Below, piece by piece: positions 1 through 7,864 of a stretch of 36,594 nucleotides of DNA; within the stretch, counting starts at the first letter, position 1; each line of letters begins with the position of its first letter. Both the position numbers and the translations under genes were made by a program. The notes under the pieces are model-generated. The model worked only from the letters and a program-made list of their open reading frames with translations. It was not told the DNA's origin and searched no databases. The DNA is from JAVVHH01 sp050954595 (GTDB taxonomy: Bacteria > Pseudomonadota > Alphaproteobacteria > Acetobacterales > Acetobacteraceae): positions 1-36,594 of the forward strand of contig JBPBQE010000275.1 in NCBI GenBank assembly GCA_050954595.1, written 5' to 3'.

Positions 1-21
1 CAGCGCCGGTTCGTCTGTCAT
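1..21 (-). CDS. 5' end of a gene downstream of hemD (partial, leaves the window)
   Basis: An ATG on the minus strand at 21-19 overlaps the TGA of hemD (ATGA), which is typical of translational coupling. The seven visible codons read MTDEPAL and the frame stays open to the window edge. In many alphaproteobacteria the gene after hemD encodes a mitofilin/Mic60-like inner-membrane protein (COG4223), followed by hemY. That identity is inferred from known gene order only, because seven residues cannot show a family. No strong Shine-Dalgarno sequence is close to the ATG, so the start itself is uncertain. Confidence 0.45.
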
Positions 22-716
22 AGTAGCGCCAATACTCCGTCCAGGGTCGGCTTTAAAGACACATGGACCCCGCGCCAGGGCAAGGGGGCCAGAACGTCTG
101 CCGCACGCTGCCCGATTGCCACGGCGGCGACATAGGCAAGTGCCGGATGCAGGCGGGGCGGAATGATGGCAACAAAGGCCGCGGCCGTCTCGGTCGACAG
201 GAACATCGCCGCTGCCAGCGTGCCGGCCTCGAGCGCCGCGATGGCGGCCTGCGGCATCCGTCGTGCTGGCGTAACCTCGTAGGCACAAGCCCGCGTCACC
301 GAGAATCCGGCCCCGGCCAGCGCCTCGGCCAAGGCGTCGCCCTGGCGAAAACCATGGGCGAACAGGATGTGCGACCCCGGATCGAGCCGCCGCTTCGCCA
401 AACCGGCCAGCGCCACGCCGTCGCCTTGTGCGTCCATCACCGTCGTGAACCCGGCCTGCCGCGCCCGGGTCGCCGTCGCACTGCCGACCGCCAGCAGCGG
501 CAACGCCTTGAGTCCGTCCGGCAACGCCGGAACCGCGTTCCGGCTGGTGGTCACCACCGCGTCGAACCGCCCATGCGGCGCAATTTCACGGTGATGCAGC
601 GTCATCACCGGTGCGATCACCGGCTCGAACCCATGCGCGGCGACCAACGCAGCCGTCTCGACCGCGTCGGCGGCCGGACGCGTGACCAACACGCCGCGAC
701 GCCCCACCGCGAGCAT
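18..716 (-). CDS. hemD: Uroporphyrinogen-III synthase
   Basis: This 232-residue protein should close and isomerise hydroxymethylbilane to uroporphyrinogen III in the cytoplasm, the branch point to haem, sirohaem and cobalamin. HemD proteins diverge strongly, but the N-terminal VLVTRPxxDAxETAxxVxxxGFEPVxAPVM pattern, the TSRNAV stretch near residue 57 and the C-terminal STETAAAF motif near residue 174 are typical. Its length is normal for the family (about 230-260). The ATG lies one base after the hemC stop codon, so the two are almost certainly co-transcribed and translationally coupled. The stop overlaps the ATG of the next gene at the window edge. The call rests on these motifs together with hemC adjacency. 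Confidence 0.88.
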   Translation of the reverse strand: MLAVGRRGVLVTRPAADAVETAALVAAHGFEPVIAPVMTLHHREIAPHGRFDAVVTTSRNAVPALPDGLKALPLLAVGSATATRARQAGFTTVMDAQGDGVALAGLAKRRLDPGSHILFAHGFRQGDALAEALAGAGFSVTRACAYEVTPARRMPQAAIAALEAGTLAAAMFLSTETAAAFVAIIPPRLHPALAYVAAVAIGQRAADVLAPLPWRGVHVSLKPTLDGVLALL

Positions 717-717
717 T

Positions 718-1740
718 TCAGGCGAAAATATCGCGTGGCGAGTCGGCGCGCAACTCGTCTCCCAGCGCCGTGCCCAGCCGCTCGGAGTCCGTCGGCAGCC
801 CGTGGACGCTCCGTTTCAGCAGGAAGCTTCCATCCGGCCGCGCCACCAGCCCGGTTAGGTGCAGCCGCCCATCCGGCAGCAGCCGCGCATGTCCCCCGAT
901 CGGAGTCCGGCACGAGCCGTCGAGCGCGGCCAACAGCGCCCGCTCGGCCAACGACACGGCGCGCGCCTCGGGATCCTCGATCCCGGACAGCAATTGCCGC
1001 AACGTCAGGTCTTCCTCGCGCACCGTGACGCCCACGATGCCCTGGCACGCAGACGGCACCATCGCCTCCGGATCGATCGGCACGTACGGCGTCTCGATCT
1101 TCAACCGCTTCAACCCGGCCACTGCCAACAGGCTCGCCGCGCAATGCCCCGCCATCACTTTGTCGATCCGCGTCTGCACGTTGCCGCGCATCAGCGTGAT
1201 CGACAGGTCCGGCCGGGCGTGCAGCAACTGCGCCTGCCGCCGCAGCGAGGTTGTGCCGATGACCGCGCTGGCGGGCAGCATGGAGAACGCTTCCGTCGGG
1301 TCCGCCGTGGCGCAATCGGGGCCCAGGATCAGCGCGTCCCGCGAGTCCTCGCGCCGCAACGTGCACGCCAGCACGATCCCCGGCGGCAGCTCGGTCTCCA
1401 AATCCTTCAGGCTATGCACGGCGAAATCGATCCGCCGATCGGCCAGCGCCTCGTGAATTTCCTTCGAGAACAGCCCCTTGCCGCCGATCTCGGCCAACGC
1501 CCGGTCCTGCACCGCATCGCCGGTGGTGCGGATGACGTGTTCCTGGAACACCTCATCATTGTTGAAGCCGGGCGCCAACACCGGGCAGAACTTCGCCAAC
1601 AACCCGATGAATGCGCGCGTCTGCACCCGGGCCAGCGGCGAACCGCGGGTGCCGACGCGCAGCGGCAGGCCGCGCCGCGCATGGGTGTCGCTGCGCGGCA
1701 TCGTCCGGTCGAGAAGGGGGGTGGGCTGGGCGTCGGGCAT
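718..1740 (-). CDS. hemC: Hydroxymethylbilane synthase (porphobilinogen deaminase)
   Basis: HemC polymerises four porphobilinogen units into hydroxymethylbilane. The family N-terminus LRVGTRGSPLARVQ is at residues 27-40, the catalytic aspartate is D113 in AVHSLKDL, substrate-binding arginines lie in TSLRRQAQLL (about 165-173), and the dipyrromethane-cofactor cysteine is C277 in LDGSCRTPIG. The 340-residue length includes about 25 extra N-terminal residues. An internal ATG at 1701 would give a 327-residue protein closer to the family norm. Neither ATG has a strong Shine-Dalgarno sequence, so the start is open. The gene is divergent from tsaD across about 43 bp that must hold both promoters. 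hemD follows after one base. Confidence 0.96.
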   Translation of the reverse strand: MPDAQPTPLLDRTMPRSDTHARRGLPLRVGTRGSPLARVQTRAFIGLLAKFCPVLAPGFNNDEVFQEHVIRTTGDAVQDRALAEIGGKGLFSKEIHEALADRRIDFAVHSLKDLETELPPGIVLACTLRREDSRDALILGPDCATADPTEAFSMLPASAVIGTTSLRRQAQLLHARPDLSITLMRGNVQTRIDKVMAGHCAASLLAVAGLKRLKIETPYVPIDPEAMVPSACQGIVGVTVREEDLTLRQLLSGIEDPEARAVSLAERALLAALDGSCRTPIGGHARLLPDGRLHLTGLVARPDGSFLLKRSVHGLPTDSERLGTALGDELRADSPRDIFA

Positions 1741-1783
1741 CGGATTGCTCTATGGGATCGCCGGTTCGAGGAAAAGACACGAC

Positions 1784-2857
1784 ATGCACGCCTCCTATGC
1801 TTGTTCCCTTTCAAAGGGATTAACGGGGCCGGTCCTCGGGCTGGAGTCCTCCTGCGACGAGACCGCGGCCGCCGTGCTGGACGCCGACGGCCGGGTCATG
1901 GGCGAGATCGTATTGAGTCAGTTGGAGGAACATCGCCGCTTCGGCGGCGTGGTGCCGGAGATCGCGGCGCGGGCGCATCTGGCGCATCTTCCGGGTCTGG
2001 TCCGCGACGTCCTGGCCAAGGCCGGCGTTGCCATCGCTGACCTCGCCGGGATCGGCGCCAGCTGCGGCCCCGGCCTGATCGGCGGCCTCATCGTCGGCGC
2101 CGGCGTGGCCAAAGGTATCGCGCTCGCCGCCGGCATCCCGTTCGTGGCCGTCAATCACCTGGAGGCGCATGCGCTGACCCCACGGTTGCCCGGCCTGGTC
2201 CCGGACGGCGCGCCGTTCCCCTATCTGCTGATGCTGCTCTCCGGCGGACATTGCCAATGCGTCGCCGTGGAGGCGGTCGGCCGCTACCGTCTGCTCGGCA
2301 GCACCATCGACGACGCCGTCGGCGAAGCCTTCGACAAGGTCGGCAAGCTGCTCGGCCTCCCTTGGCCCGGTGGCCCCGAAGTCGAGCGCCTCGCCGCCAA
2401 CGGCGACCCGGCCACCATCCGTTTTCCCCGTCCGCTCCTGGGCCGAGACGGCTGCGATTTCAGCTTTTCCGGCCTCAAGACCGCCGTCGCCAAACGCGTC
2501 GCCACCTATCCCGACGGCCCCCTCCCAGCCGCCGACGCCGCCGACATCGCCGCCGCCTTCCAAGTCGCCGTCGCCGCCGTGCTGGCTGACCGCGCGACCC
2601 ATGCTCTGGCGATGATGCCGGACGCCCGCTCCCTCGTCGTCTCCGGCGGCGTCGCGGCCAACGGTGCCGTGCGCGCCGCGCTCACCAAGGTCGCCGTCGC
2701 CCACGGCCTCACGCTTCTCGCCCCGCCGATCCGCCTCTGCACCGACAACGCGGTCATGGTCGCCTGGGCCACCATCGAGCGCCTGCGCCTCGGCCTGGCC
2801 GACGATCTCGGCTTCAAACCACGCCCTCGCTGGCCCCTTGCTGAGATGACAGCATGA
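1784..2857 (+). CDS. tsaD: tRNA N6-adenosine threonylcarbamoyltransferase TsaD
   Basis: TsaD transfers the threonylcarbamoyl group from threonylcarbamoyl-AMP to A37 of tRNAs that read ANN codons, working with TsaB and TsaE. The family opening LGLESSCDETAAAV is at residues 18-31. The metal-binding HxxxH is NHLEAH (H125 and H129), and SGGHCQ, the SGGVAAN nucleotide loop and the C-terminal CTDNAVM motif follow in order. I chose the ATG at 1784 because GAGGAAAAG precedes it at suitable spacing and it gives 357 residues, usual for TsaD. The frame is open further upstream, but that part runs antisense through hemC. The stop overlaps the rlmJ start as ATGA. Confidence 0.96.
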   Translation: MHASYACSLSKGLTGPVLGLESSCDETAAAVLDADGRVMGEIVLSQLEEHRRFGGVVPEIAARAHLAHLPGLVRDVLAKAGVAIADLAGIGASCGPGLIGGLIVGAGVAKGIALAAGIPFVAVNHLEAHALTPRLPGLVPDGAPFPYLLMLLSGGHCQCVAVEAVGRYRLLGSTIDDAVGEAFDKVGKLLGLPWPGGPEVERLAANGDPATIRFPRPLLGRDGCDFSFSGLKTAVAKRVATYPDGPLPAADAADIAAAFQVAVAAVLADRATHALAMMPDARSLVVSGGVAANGAVRAALTKVAVAHGLTLLAPPIRLCTDNAVMVAWATIERLRLGLADDLGFKPRPRWPLAEMTA

Positions 2858-3681
2858 ACTACCGCCACGCCTTCCACGCCGGCAACTTCGCCGACTGCAT
2901 GAAGCACGCCTTGCTGCTCTGGATGCTCGACGCCCTCCAGCGCAAGCCGGCCCCGTTCTTCGTTCTCGACACCCATGCCGGCCTCGGCCGCTACGACCTC
3001 ATCGCCGGCGACGCCGCCCGCACCGGCGAATGGCGCGACGGCATCGCCCGCCTGCTGCACGAGCCTCCAGCCTGCCTCCAACGCTATGTCGACGCGGTCT
3101 CCGCCGTCGGCAACGAGGGTGAATTCATCTACCCTGGCTCGCCGCTGCTGACCTACCAGGCCCTCCGCGAAACCGACCGCCTGATCTGCTGCGAACTCCA
3201 CCCCGAAGACGCCGCAATCCTGAAACAACTCTTCCGCGGCGAAGGCCATGCCGGCGTCCATCTCCGCGACGGCTACGAAGCTATCCGCGCCCTGCTCCCG
3301 TTCAAGGAGCGTCGCGGCCTGATCCTGATCGACCCACCTTACGAAGTCCTGGGTGAATTCGAGCGCGTCGTCACCGCCTTGCAAGACGGCGCCGTCCGCT
3401 TCGATCGCGGCATCTATGCCGTCTGGTATCCCATCAAGCACCGCGCCCCGGTGAACACCTTTCACGAAGCCATCGGCCTGGCCCGCTTGAAGAACGTCGT
3501 CGCCGCCGAACTCTGGCTACGCCGTCCCCTTGACCCGGCCATGCTCAACGGCTGCGGCCTCCTCGTCCGCAACGCTCCCTACGGCTTCGAAGCCGCCGCG
3601 ACCGAAATGCTCGCTGCTCTCGCCGAGCGCCTGGGCGGCGACGACGCCGGCAGCGTCGTCATCCGTATAACCCATGAGTAG
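2854..3681 (+). CDS. rlmJ: 23S rRNA (adenine(2030)-N(6))-methyltransferase RlmJ
   Basis: RlmJ is a SAM-dependent enzyme that methylates N6 of A2030 of 23S rRNA. The diagnostic N-terminus MNYRHAFHAGNFADCMKHAL and the following VLDTHAGLGRYDL (SAM site, residues about 37-50) are present. The catalytic DPPY motif is in LILIDPPYEV, about residue 160. Its 275 residues match the family. The gene overlaps tsaD by 4 bp and gpsA by 8 bp, so tsaD-rlmJ-gpsA form one translationally coupled run. The tsaD-gpsA proximity is common in alphaproteobacteria; rlmJ sits between them here. The family was formerly called YhiR/ComJ-like DUF519. Confidence 0.95.
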   Translation: MNYRHAFHAGNFADCMKHALLLWMLDALQRKPAPFFVLDTHAGLGRYDLIAGDAARTGEWRDGIARLLHEPPACLQRYVDAVSAVGNEGEFIYPGSPLLTYQALRETDRLICCELHPEDAAILKQLFRGEGHAGVHLRDGYEAIRALLPFKERRGLILIDPPYEVLGEFERVVTALQDGAVRFDRGIYAVWYPIKHRAPVNTFHEAIGLARLKNVVAAELWLRRPLDPAMLNGCGLLVRNAPYGFEAAATEMLAALAERLGGDDAGSVVIRITHE

Positions 3682-4585
3682 CCTCGCCATCCTCGGTGCC
3701 GGCGCCTGGGGCCGCGCGCTCGCCACTCAGGCCATCCGTGCCGGCACCCCGACCACCCTTTGGGCCCGCAACCCGGCCGCCATCGGTGACGGGCTGCCCA
3801 TCACCGGCATCCTCCCCGGCGGCGGTCACGACGCGATCCTCCTTGCCATCCCCGTGCAGCACCTCCGCGACGTGCTTGCCCGCTTCCGCCCCACGGCTCC
3901 CGTCGTCATCTGCGCCAAGGGCATCGAAGCCACGACTGGCATGCTGCCGTTGGAGATCGTTGCCTCCCTGCATCCGCATCTCGCCGGCGCCGTGCTCTCC
4001 GGCCCGAACTTCGCCGCCGAGATCGCCGCCGGGCTGCCCGCGGCGTCCGTCGTCGCCGCCGCCGACCCGGCCCTTCGCGCCACGATCATCCGCCTCCTCG
4101 CCAGCGGCACCTTCCGCCTTTACGGCAATGACGACCCGGTCGGCGCCCAACTCGGCGGCGCCGCCAAGAACGTGATCGCGATTGCCGCCGGCGTCGTCGC
4201 CGGTGCCGGCCTGGGCGAGAACGCGCGGGCTGCGCTCATCACCCGCGGCCTGGCCGAATTGACCCGCTGCGTCGTCGCCCTCGGCGGCCGCGCCGCCACG
4301 GTCGCCGGCCTGTCCGGCCTCGGCGATCTGCTGCTGACCTGCACCGGCGCCGCCAGCCGCAACTACCGCTGCGGCCTCGCGCTCGGTCGGGGCGCGACGT
4401 TGGCCGACACCCTGGCGGCCTCGCCCGGCGTGGTGGAGGGCGTCGCCACCGCGCCGGCCCTGCTCGCCCGCGCCGCCGGCACCGATCTGCCGATCTGCAC
4501 CGCGGTCGCCGCGCTGCTCGCAGGTGAAATGACCGTCGAGCGCGCCGTCGCGGCACTGCTCGCGCGACCGATGCGTGATGAATAA
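3674..4585 (+). CDS. gpsA: Glycerol-3-phosphate dehydrogenase [NAD(P)+]
   Basis: GpsA reduces dihydroxyacetone phosphate to sn-glycerol 3-phosphate for phospholipid synthesis. The Rossmann motif GAGAWG is at residues 8-13. LSGPNFAAEIAAGLPAA, the catalytic-lysine segment LGGAAKNVIAIAAG and GLSGLGDLLLTCT are all present. At 303 residues it is shorter than the usual 325-340. Compared with my recollection of E. coli GpsA, about 20 residues are missing between the LWARNP segment and the ILLAIP strand, a region that normally includes the FLP motif. The catalytic half is intact, so the enzyme is probably functional. The start overlaps rlmJ by 8 bp. Confidence 0.94.
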   Translation: MSSLAILGAGAWGRALATQAIRAGTPTTLWARNPAAIGDGLPITGILPGGGHDAILLAIPVQHLRDVLARFRPTAPVVICAKGIEATTGMLPLEIVASLHPHLAGAVLSGPNFAAEIAAGLPAASVVAAADPALRATIIRLLASGTFRLYGNDDPVGAQLGGAAKNVIAIAAGVVAGAGLGENARAALITRGLAELTRCVVALGGRAATVAGLSGLGDLLLTCTGAASRNYRCGLALGRGATLADTLAASPGVVEGVATAPALLARAAGTDLPICTAVAALLAGEMTVERAVAALLARPMRDE

Positions 4586-4613
4586 AGCCATGAAGAACGG
4601 GACAGGGCACTAA

Positions 4614-6167
4614 ATGCTGCGTGGAATCGTCACCGTCGGCGGCTGGACCATGGCCAGCCGCCTCATGGGCTTCGTGCGCGACATCCTGATCGCCGCCCTG
4701 GCCGGCACAGGCCCGATCGCCGACGCCTTCTTTATCGCGCTTCGCGTGCCCAACCTGTTCCGCCGCCTGTTCGGCGAGGGAGCCTTCAACGCCGCCTTTG
4801 TGCCCGAATTCTCCGGCATCTACGCCACTGAGGGGGCCGAGCCCGCCCGCGACTTCGCCCAGCAGACTATCGCCGTGATGGCGTTCTGGCTCCTGCTGCT
4901 CACCGTGGTCGGCGAGATCTTCATGCCGCAGATCATGCACGTGCTGGCGCCGGGCTTCACCGACATACCGGGCAAGGAGCAGCTGACCATTGCCCTGGCG
5001 CGCATCACCTTCCCGTATGTGCTGCTCATCTGCCTGGCGGCTCTGCTGTCCGGCATCCTGAACGGCCTCGATAAATTTGCCGCCGCCGCCGCCGCCCCGC
5101 TGGTGTTCAACACCGTCTCCATCGCCGCCATGCTGCTGCTGACGCCCTACCTTCCCAATGTCGGCTTCTCGCTGGCCTGGGGCGTGACCGTCTCTGGCGT
5201 GCTGCAACTCGCGCTCCTGGCCTGGGCGGTCCGCCGCGCCGGCATGCGCCTCAGCATCCCGCGTCCGCGCCTGACCCCGCAGATGCGACACCTGTTCAGG
5301 CGTATGGGGCCCGGCCTGCTTGGCGCCGGCGTCACCCAGCTCAACTTGGCCGTCGACATCTTCATCGTCAGCCTGCTGCCGCCGGGCTCCGCCAGCCTGC
5401 TATATTACGCCGATCGCGTGAACCAGCTCCCCCTCGGCGTCATCGGCACCGCCGTCGGCACCGCGTTGCTGCCGCTGCTCTCCCGCCAGGCGCGCACCGG
5501 CCAGGCCGAGGAAGCCCGGCACACGCTCGCCCGCGCCCTGGAAATCAGCCTGGCGCTCACGCTACCGGCAGCGCTCGCGCTCGCGGTGGCCGGCGAGCCC
5601 ATCATGCTGGTGCTGTTCGGCCGCGGTGAATTCACCCAGACGGCGGCCGAACTCAGTGCCCAGTCGCTCGCCGCCTACGCCTTTGGCCTCCCGGCCTTTG
5701 TCGCCGTCAAGGTCGTGATTCCGGCCTTCTTCGCCCATGGCGACACCTCGACCCCGGTCCGCATCGGCTTCATCGCCATCGCGCTCAACCTGATCATGAA
5801 CCTGCTGTTCATGGTGCCGCTGCGTCACATGGGCCCGGCGCTGGCGACCAGCCTGTCGGCCATCTTCAACGTTGTCGCTCTCGGCGTGCTGCTGAGCCGC
5901 CGCGGTCAGCTGGTGGTGGACCGGCGGCTACGGCTACGGCTGTTGCGCATGGCCGGCGCCTCGCTGGCGATGGCCGTGACGTTGATCATGATGCAGCGCT
6001 ACGTGTTCGTGCGGGTGGAAATGGCGGCCGGGCTGCGTTGGGGCGCGCTGGCGCTCCTGGTCGGCGCCGGGCTCGCGGCCTACGCAGTGGCCGGCCAGCT
6101 CCTGGGTGCCTTCGACGTCCGCATGCTGCTGGCCGTCCTCCAGCGCCGGCGCAAACGCCTGAGCTGA
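4614..6167 (+). CDS. murJ: Lipid II flippase MurJ
   Basis: MurJ moves undecaprenyl-linked lipid II across the inner membrane for peptidoglycan assembly. The 517-residue protein is almost entirely hydrophobic, consistent with the 14-helix MOP-superfamily fold. It carries the signature TxxSRLxGFxRD near residue 12 and RRLFGEGAFNAAFVPEF near residues 50-66. ADRVNQLPLGVIGTA, about residue 265, is the repeated core motif of MurJ. The C-terminus ends with a short basic tail (QRRRKRLS). The gene follows gpsA after 28 bp and a purine-rich GGGACAGGG sequence precedes the ATG. In this strain the run ends here, and the next gene is convergent. Confidence 0.96.
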   Translation: MLRGIVTVGGWTMASRLMGFVRDILIAALAGTGPIADAFFIALRVPNLFRRLFGEGAFNAAFVPEFSGIYATEGAEPARDFAQQTIAVMAFWLLLLTVVGEIFMPQIMHVLAPGFTDIPGKEQLTIALARITFPYVLLICLAALLSGILNGLDKFAAAAAAPLVFNTVSIAAMLLLTPYLPNVGFSLAWGVTVSGVLQLALLAWAVRRAGMRLSIPRPRLTPQMRHLFRRMGPGLLGAGVTQLNLAVDIFIVSLLPPGSASLLYYADRVNQLPLGVIGTAVGTALLPLLSRQARTGQAEEARHTLARALEISLALTLPAALALAVAGEPIMLVLFGRGEFTQTAAELSAQSLAAYAFGLPAFVAVKVVIPAFFAHGDTSTPVRIGFIAIALNLIMNLLFMVPLRHMGPALATSLSAIFNVVALGVLLSRRGQLVVDRRLRLRLLRMAGASLAMAVTLIMMQRYVFVRVEMAAGLRWGALALLVGAGLAAYAVAGQLLGAFDVRMLLAVLQRRRKRLS

Positions 6168-6217
6168 GGCCGCCCGCACCAACGCGGCACGGGCTGCCCC
6201 GGCGTGGCAGGTAGGTG

Positions 6218-6772
6218 TTAGTAGGTGACGAGGTCCCGAATCTTTGCGAACTGCGCTGGGGTCAGCACCTTCTTCGTTACCAAATCCTGCGGCGTCGCAT
6301 AGGGGCGTCCAGCCACGATCTTCGGTGCCGTCTTCTCGCCGATCCCCGGCAGCGTCTTGGCAATGTCGGTCGCCGAGGAGGTGTTGATGTCGGCCAGCGC
6401 AAACCGATCCCGGTTCTGCGCGAACGCCGGCCGCGTCATCACCTTCTTGGTTGATAGGGCGTTCAGATTGTCCCAGGGCCGTCCATCGACGATCGCCTTG
6501 GCGGTGACCGGCCCGATGCCGGGTAGGGTCGCAAGCTCGGTCTCGCTGGCGGCGTTGATGTCGATCTTCTTGGTCGACGCGGACGGGGCAGGGGTGGCGG
6601 CCGCCCCGACCGTCGGCGCGACGCGAGTTGGGATGGTCGGCGACGTCGCGGCCGGCATGCTCGGCGCGGGCGCGCTTCGACCTGCCGGCGCCGTCGCGGG
6701 TGCCTGAGCATAAGCCGGCGTGAACAGAACCAGGGCGGCGAGGGCAGCGAAACTGGTGCGGGTGAGCTTCAA
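6218..6772 (-). CDS. Exported protein with two tandem helix-hairpin-helix repeats (ComEA-like)
   Basis: I place the start at TTG 6772 because GGAGG at 6782-6778 lies five bases before it. A TTG at 6784 would overlap that Shine-Dalgarno sequence. The 184-residue product starts with a signal peptide ending near AYAQA, followed by an Ala/Pro-rich linker of about 45 residues and two homologous segments of about 55 residues. Each segment has the order DIN-(A/T)S-x-T-(D/E), LPGIG-x(2)-TA, GRP(W/Y), (T/V)TKKV(M/L)T and a final phenylalanine. LPGIG is the helix-hairpin-helix hairpin seen in ComEA and radC/UvrC DNA-binding domains. No comEC or other competence gene is nearby. The role is unknown; periplasmic DNA binding or protein contact is inference. 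Confidence 0.85.
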   Translation of the reverse strand: MKLTRTSFAALAALVLFTPAYAQAPATAPAGRSAPAPSMPAATSPTIPTRVAPTVGAAATPAPSASTKKIDINAASETELATLPGIGPVTAKAIVDGRPWDNLNALSTKKVMTRPAFAQNRDRFALADINTSSATDIAKTLPGIGEKTAPKIVAGRPYATPQDLVTKKVLTPAQFAKIRDLVTY

Positions 6773-6777
6773 GACAT

Positions 6778-6782
6778 CCTCC
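6778..6782 (-). promoter_or_regulatory. Shine-Dalgarno sequence fixing a TTG start
   Basis: GGAGG reads on the minus strand from 6782 to 6778, five bases before TTG at 6772-6770. This spacing supports TTG 6772 as the start of the helix-hairpin-helix protein over the in-frame TTG at 6784, which overlaps the site. No ATG in this frame lies nearby. Confidence 0.55.
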
Positions 6783-6824
6783 AATGATAAGCGAATCGAA
6801 CTCTGCTTGCCGCGAAAGGCGTAA

Positions 6825-7724
6825 TTACGGCCAGCGCACTTCCGGCGGCAGACTCATCAGGATCGCCTCGACGTTCCCTCCGGTCTTCAGCCCGAACAGC
6901 GTTCCCCGATCGTGCAGGAGGTTGAACTCGACGTAGCGGCCCCGGCGCAGAAGCTGGTGATTCTTTTCCTCCGGCGTCCACGCCTCGCGCATCCGCCGCC
7001 GCACGATGGCCGTGTAGCCGTCGCGGAAGGCGCGCCCGACATCCTGCGTGAAGCTGAAATCGTCCCTGACGTCGCCGGTGAAGTGGTGGTCGTAGAAGAT
7101 CCCGCCGACACCCCGAGTCTCGCCCCGGTGCGGCAGATAGAAATACTCGTCGCACCATTTCTTAAACTTCGGGTAGTAGCCCGCGTCGTGCTTGTCGCAG
7201 GCCGCCTTGAAGGCGGCATGGAAGCTCGCCTCGTCCTCGGCGATCTCGGCCTTGTCGGTTCCCATCGGCGTCAGGTCGCCACCGCCGCCGAACCAGCCCC
7301 GTGTCGTCACCAGCATGCGCGTGTTCATATGTGCCGTCGGCACACGCGGGTTCTGCGGATGTGCGACCAGGCTCACCCCCGAGGCCCAGAAGCGGGGGTC
7401 CTCCTCGGCGCCGGGGATCTGCTTGCGGAACTCCGGGCTGAACTCGCCCCAGACGGTGGAGACGTTCACGCCCACCTTCTCGAACACCCGGCCTTTCATA
7501 ACGCTCATCACGCCGCCACCCCCGGCATCCCCGGAGTCGGTCGGCCGCTGCCACTCGGTCCGCGCGAACCGACCCGGCGCCCGATCGCCGAGCGGCAAGT
7601 CGCTTTCCGCCTCGATCGCTTCGAAATTGGCGCAGAGTTGGTCCCGCAGCGTCTCGAACCAGGCGCGTGCCTCCGTCTGCAGCACGGCATGTGGCGGCGG
7701 CAGAAGTTCCACGGCTTGCGACAT
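6825..7724 (-). CDS. hemF: Oxygen-dependent coproporphyrinogen-III oxidase
   Basis: HemF oxidatively decarboxylates coproporphyrinogen III to protoporphyrinogen IX using O2. Family motifs are clear across its 299 residues: GGGGVMSVMKGRVFEKVGVN (about 73-92), RVPTAHMNTRM, WFGGGGDLTPM, the KFKKWCDEYFYLPHR segment and the C-terminal YVEFNLLHDRGTLFGLKTGG. GGAG lies nine bases before the ATG. The gene is divergent from petA, so aerobic haem synthesis and the bc1 complex share an upstream region of about 140 bp. I saw no clear FNR-type dyad there. It is the third haem gene in the window, but it is separate from hemC-hemD. Confidence 0.97.
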   Translation of the reverse strand: MSQAVELLPPPHAVLQTEARAWFETLRDQLCANFEAIEAESDLPLGDRAPGRFARTEWQRPTDSGDAGGGGVMSVMKGRVFEKVGVNVSTVWGEFSPEFRKQIPGAEEDPRFWASGVSLVAHPQNPRVPTAHMNTRMLVTTRGWFGGGGDLTPMGTDKAEIAEDEASFHAAFKAACDKHDAGYYPKFKKWCDEYFYLPHRGETRGVGGIFYDHHFTGDVRDDFSFTQDVGRAFRDGYTAIVRRRMREAWTPEEKNHQLLRRGRYVEFNLLHDRGTLFGLKTGGNVEAILMSLPPEVRWP

Positions 7725-7773
7725 TTAGATTCACTCCAATCTGCTGTTCAGCATAGAACGAGGCGTGCGCGAG

Positions 7774-7802
7774 TTGCAGGGGCCTGCACGCGCCCGTATA
7801 GG
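7774..7802 (+). promoter_or_regulatory. Predicted sigma70-type promoter of petABC
   Basis: TTGCAG at 7774-7779 and TATAGG at 7797-7802 are separated by exactly 17 bp, a close match to the housekeeping -35/-10 pattern. Transcription would begin around 7808 and leave a leader of roughly 55 bases before petA. This is the clearest promoter-like element in the window. It has not been tested and depends on motif match alone. Confidence 0.5.
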
Positions 7803-7864
7803 ACCGAAGGGTCGAGCGAGGCAGCCGTTTGCGCGCGCTGTCGCTATTGAGAACGAGGACGGGC

